From Apostichopus japonicus (lineage: Eukaryota > Echinodermata > Holothuroidea > Aspidochirotida > Stichopodidae): a stretch of 64,000 nt of DNA. A program made the translations under genes and the position numbers. This document shows, in pieces, positions 59,410 to 64,000 of this stretch (its first letter is position 1; each line of letters opens with the position of its first letter). A model generated the notes under the pieces. It worked only from the letters and a program-made list of their open reading frames with translations. It was not told the origin of the DNA and ran no database searches. The stretch spans positions 2,234,001-2,298,000 of the forward strand of contig NC_092566.1 in NCBI RefSeq assembly GCF_037975245.1, written 5' to 3'.

Positions 59410-62400
59410 TCGATCCTCTCTTTGGAACAAAAAATATGTCTGTATCCTAATGCTCAAACCAAACTGTGGTTAAAACCATTGGAGTATTGGTTAAACAGCA
59501 GCATGTTTTCATGTAGATGCGAAAGAATTTAACATCAGTTGTCTTTCTTATGTCATTTTAATGTACCCGTTGAGGATACAATAACTGTCAATGTTCTGTG
59601 TGGCTTCGGTGATATTCGTCGCATCTTAAACGTTTCAGAGGGAATAGTTAAGTTATCGACCATACATATATAAAAGCTACGTCACTAATGTTTTCCACAC
59701 CAGCCTAGTTTCGTTAAATAATAATGTATGGTAACGCTTTTCTTCCTGGTTTATCATCTCACATAAGATGTATGGGTGTGTGTATAGGCCATTATATGCG
59801 TAAGCCGAAGCCGGCTATAGTACGGTTATCATCGCTACTGTCTGCAGGCTGTAATGTGGTTCATGAGATCAACGGCCCTCAATCTATGGGTCTCTCGACC
59901 AAATGTTTGGGTCGCGAGGGATTTTCGAAAGGCTCTGAAATCGTGTCAGAAATCGCGGAAAGTGTTAACTTTAGGTTAAAGCTTTACCGAACGTCGACTA
60001 AGAACTTAAAAATTAACCTCGGTACAGTTCTCCACCGTTATATATCGAGCTTCCGTTTGTAACCTGTGCACTAATCTCATGCTTGAATTGCCTCGTCTTT
60101 AAGCCAAGATCGACAAAACTTGTGGAGTGACAAGGAAGCAGAGCCCCAACTACCGTATTATAGCAACAATATTCCAGTCTCATTGTAATGATAAACTTGG
60201 TCGGGTACGGGGTGGGTGGGGGGGGGGGGGCGGACGGTCGATGGGTCACGGCCGAATGCCAAAAAGTTTGTCTGTGCCTTGGCCTAAAATGGTTGCGGCC
60301 CGCTGGTCTAGATGGCACCAATTTAATAGAGGAAACACTACACTGGAATTAAATTTACCACGTGTATAATAACTACATGGCCTTTATATGTCGCGTATGC
60401 CTATATGTTTCAAATAAACCTATTCATCAAAAGGATGCGTTCTGTCTCTAGAGAGGGACTCTAATTCTTTCTTCTGAATGAGGCATGGACTGGGAGGGAG
60501 GGGGAGGGATCGATAAACGGGTAACAGTCCAAAGAATCAACTGTTTAACATGTTTACACTAAGAAAGAAATTAACAAGGTTAACAGTCAAAGTTGAACGG
60601 CTTAATAATGCATGTTCAATGAGAGAGACCACAGTTATTTCTTTCTTTCTTTAATAATTTGATTTTCCAAAAGAAGAACCCCTCCCCTTCCCCCTGCGGG
60701 CGTCTATGAAAGGTGGTGGTCAGAGGAAGGAACAAATCTAGAAATCAATGGCACTCGTAGAACGAGGAGATCGGAATATAGACAGCACTGTAGAAAAGTA
60801 AGTCCTTGGTACATTCTCAACACATTTTAAAGTTAAGACATAACATAAAAGGTATGTATAAATGATTGGACTAATGCATCATGGTAGGTATAGGTTAGGC
60901 TCGGCAGCAGTACACGTTACTACGAGATCACGACAATGGATCATAGCTGCGTCTAGGATTCTATGCCTTGCACGGTGGATAGAACTTACAGGTTGTTTAC
61001 ATTAATAACAGAACATGATAATATAGGATTGCGTGTATTGTGACTTGAACTCCTGGTCACATATGTCACCCTGGCGTCGATATGCGTCACTCTAACAGTT
61101 CTAGATAGAACAATTTGACACATTTATCAACAAGAAGAATAAAAAGTGTAATGCACCTTTGCAGGTGACCAACAGGGTCTGTTTGATGTACCGAAAATAT
61201 CAAAACAACCCAAAAGGAAATGCCCTCCTAGGCCTTTTACCGGATTGAACAAAATCCTGGAGTGTGTTTACATTTAGGCTGTGGTGAAAAGAGGGTTGCA
61301 AGTATGCACAGTACATTGTAGCTTATACCTTCGCGCTTACCGTATTATAAATACCAGCGGCACACACCTTCATATAAATCATATCTCGTTTATGATGGCA
61401 CTATAGAAAAGGAAATTTGTCGAAAATGAACAAACAATACAGCTTCATTTCGATACAAGTGTAAGCAATAATGTATAACATGGAGATATAATATACTCTA
61501 TTATGTAGTGGCAAATATATGTCCGAGTTTAGTATCGCCAATTATGTAAAAACTCACAGCTTAAATCAATTAAAAGAGCTGGAATTTATTGTTGCACCTG
61601 TAGAACTCAACTTAATTGTTATTATTTCATTAAAACTCAATGTGAAGATGTTCCAGTTATTGTTGAACTTAAAAAATATAAAACTGAGTATCATAAGGCA
61701 TAGTGGCTTTTAAACATGTTCTCAATAACTACACGTAAAAAGGTACAAATAGCAAACCTTAAACATTCAAATCAATGCAGAAGAGATTCTACTTCACAGG
61801 CTCCGAGAATATAAGGGTGGGCCCTGAGTACCATGACGAAAGTCACCAGCCCCCCCCCCCTCATTTTGAAGTCCCCATGTTTTCCTTAACTGTATTATGA
61901 AAGCGAGAACACGTGTATATTTCCCCCAGGCCTCTTCAAGTTAACCCCAGCCCCCGGGATGTAAGCCCTGACCCTTCTCTCTTCAGCCTTGCTTCTGAGT
62001 TTGCAGCATATACCGTAGTATGTCTACGTGATTTGACCATTTAAGAATCCCACTTAGCTACACGTTAGAGAAGAGAAGGGAAATAAATGTCAACACTTTT
62101 GTGCTTTGATTTTGCTGTTTTTTTTTATGTTATTCGAACGAAATCTCCGTGCAACTCAAAACTTTGAATAATATCACGATTTATTTCAAATAATACAGAC
62201 AAAGTCCGAGATATTGTACAATTCCGACTTTTGTCTTTATTCTGTATGACCATATATATATATTTAATACTACTATGGGGAAAGTGCATGTAGGCGATAC
62301 AATAACAAATATCAAATGAAATTAAAGAGTTCATCAACGTTCACATTGTGAAAAAGTTATAGAAGGGTCATGATTGGTTTGATCAATTATCAAAAAGTAA

Positions 62401-64000
62401 TGAACCGCGATATAAGTTTGATTAAATTGTCAAAAATTAGCAAATTAATAACGCAAGTGGCTGCTTTAAAATCGGACAATTCTGACGTTATACGTGAAAA
62501 GAACCCAACATGACCTGATACATGATACTTAACTGATGACGTCATTAAAATGATTTCAATATTCTTTTCTAGTGACTTTGTGTGTCCATTGTTCGGTCAT
62601 AATCCTCTGTCTGTCTGCTATTCTCGACATGTTCTCAATATGTCAATGCACGAGCTATACATCAGGTCAACACCTGCTGTTATTATGAGCTCGAAAGTTA
62701 CATTAATACAAAAATCTGTTTATAATTTCTTGTCGAAAAACATCCGTTCCTTGGATTCACAAACCTTTGCTTTCGCTTTCTGTATAGTCTCATAAAGAAG
62801 TGATATCAACTTGTTGCTATATTTATCCGCTCATCGTTTTTTTTTATTTATTTTTTTATTTCTTGCACGTGATGCTAGTGAAAAAATATGTATATAAAAG
62901 CTGCACGGTAGGAACATACAATAAGGCTACAATTTAAACATACCTTTATTAAAGTTTGATCAGCTTTTCGTGTAGAGTATCTAACATCTGGTAAAGTTTA
63001 TTCATTGGTTTGGAAACCGCATACTATGCATACCCGTATACATCAGGTGTATATGGAGTTAAGAAGTCGTATTGAAGGTAATGTGTCGTCACATCAAAGA
63101 TGTCTTTTTAAGAAAAGTCATGCACCTATAAAATAGAGCCTGGAACGAATATTAAACAACATGGTCCACTCTCAAGGCCCAATCTATTGAGACTGTAACC
63201 ATGTGATAATGACAATGTTACGTCAATTGGTGTATCATGAATCCCTTAGAAAGGGAACAGATACTGGACATGATCTCGGTTAAAGAAATGTTGGTGAGGG
63301 TCACACCAAAGAAAGTAACTTCCAGGACACACATTTCTATCAACTGAAAAAGAATGTGGTATGGCATATACTTCATACAGAGCAAAGGACTTTAGGTACA
63401 TATAAGGGTGTAAGAGAAATGTAAATATATAGAAGAAAATGCGTGAAACAATCTGCTTTCGATGGAATATGTAGGCCCGTACAACATATATGTATAGGCC
63501 CACACAACATATATGGTAGGGTGAACAACATTTGACAAGGTTCATCAACGACCAATCTCCACATATAATATGAATATGCATATTGAATCGATTGGAGAAA
63601 GATAGGTACAAAGTTTAAAAGTCGGTTTAGTATAGATGACACGGCCATGGCAGTATACCGGTATTTAAAATCACATGGCATATATAACATAGCTTCATTT
63701 TATATGTGCAAATACATAGTGGCTGTGATTTCGCTCACATGGTGTCGACATGAAGCTATGCTTAGCTTATACTTTGCATAATGTGAAACGGATGGAAACT
63801 GTTTTTCGCTATATGTAAGGTTTATTATCATTTCAATGTTTACTAAAGTGCACCGTTTTGGGCAAGGAAATGCCGTTTATTCAAACAATCCTGTTGTGAA
63901 ACGGAACGCAATAATGAGGTAAATTGAAGCGCATCATTTGAGGCGTGAATCATGCTGTACATCATTAAAAGGGTGTAACCAACAAAAGCCTTAAATTTGC
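59410..64000. other. Non-coding stretch, no gene seen
   Basis: Only short open frames without recognisable motifs. G-rich runs at 60207-60230 and C-rich runs near 61850. No clear terminal-inverted-repeat element or RNA gene identified. Confidence 0.45.

Noticed and set aside
59724-60062. 112-codon plus-strand frame
   Set aside because: No domain motif or splice support; nothing in the surroundings indicates a gene.

Overview
The window is AT-rich, intron-rich animal DNA and looks like a genomic scaffold from a marine deuterostome invertebrate, most likely an echinoderm (sea cucumber or sea urchin type). Four points suggest this: vertebrate-like genes with long introns, a head-to-head LRRC20/EIF4EBP pair that is also adjacent in vertebrates, a CYP4V-type P450, and dense non-autonomous hAT-like, TTAA- and TA-target elements with tRNA-derived repeats. 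The species is inferred; no sequence search was possible.

Layout. Positions 1-27,040 (minus strand) hold the 5' end of a cytochrome P450 family 4 (CYP4V-like) gene. There is one first exon (26854..27019: membrane anchor plus proline-rich hinge). Strung out downstream over 21 kb are seven clear and two doubtful versions of exon 2. All have the same splice phases (1 in, 0 out) and nearly all are 113 or 116 nt. I saw no other P450 exon between them; exon 3 onward must lie left of the window. This is the arrangement expected for mutually exclusive alternative exons, and it is the main discovery candidate. Part of the array grew by a tandem segmental duplication (units about 9791..15956 and 15957..20910), each unit carrying three of the cassettes. 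The intron between the last two cassettes holds a 3.2 kb minisatellite of 48-bp units.

Positions 33,498-36,563 (minus) are LRRC20 (177 aa, four coding exons). Positions 38,324-43,080 (plus) are the eIF4E-binding protein (4E-BP, 118 aa, three coding exons) with intact REIP, TTPGG, YDRDFLM and FEMDI motifs. The two genes are divergent, 1.76 kb apart, as in vertebrates. A CACGTG E-box sits beside a TTGTTTAC FOXO-type site between them.

Positions 43,081-54,110 carry 4E-BP 3' UTR sequence and several non-autonomous transposons (hAT-like elements with 8-bp target duplications, a nested fold-back, an internal 139-bp tandem repeat). Positions 54,111-55,445 (minus) are an intronless rhodopsin-family GPCR of amine-receptor-like architecture that lacks the TM3 aspartate. 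Positions 56,431-59,410 hold minisatellites, a CTAG-rich simple array and a cluster of tRNA-like sequences. No convincing gene was found in 59,410-64,000.
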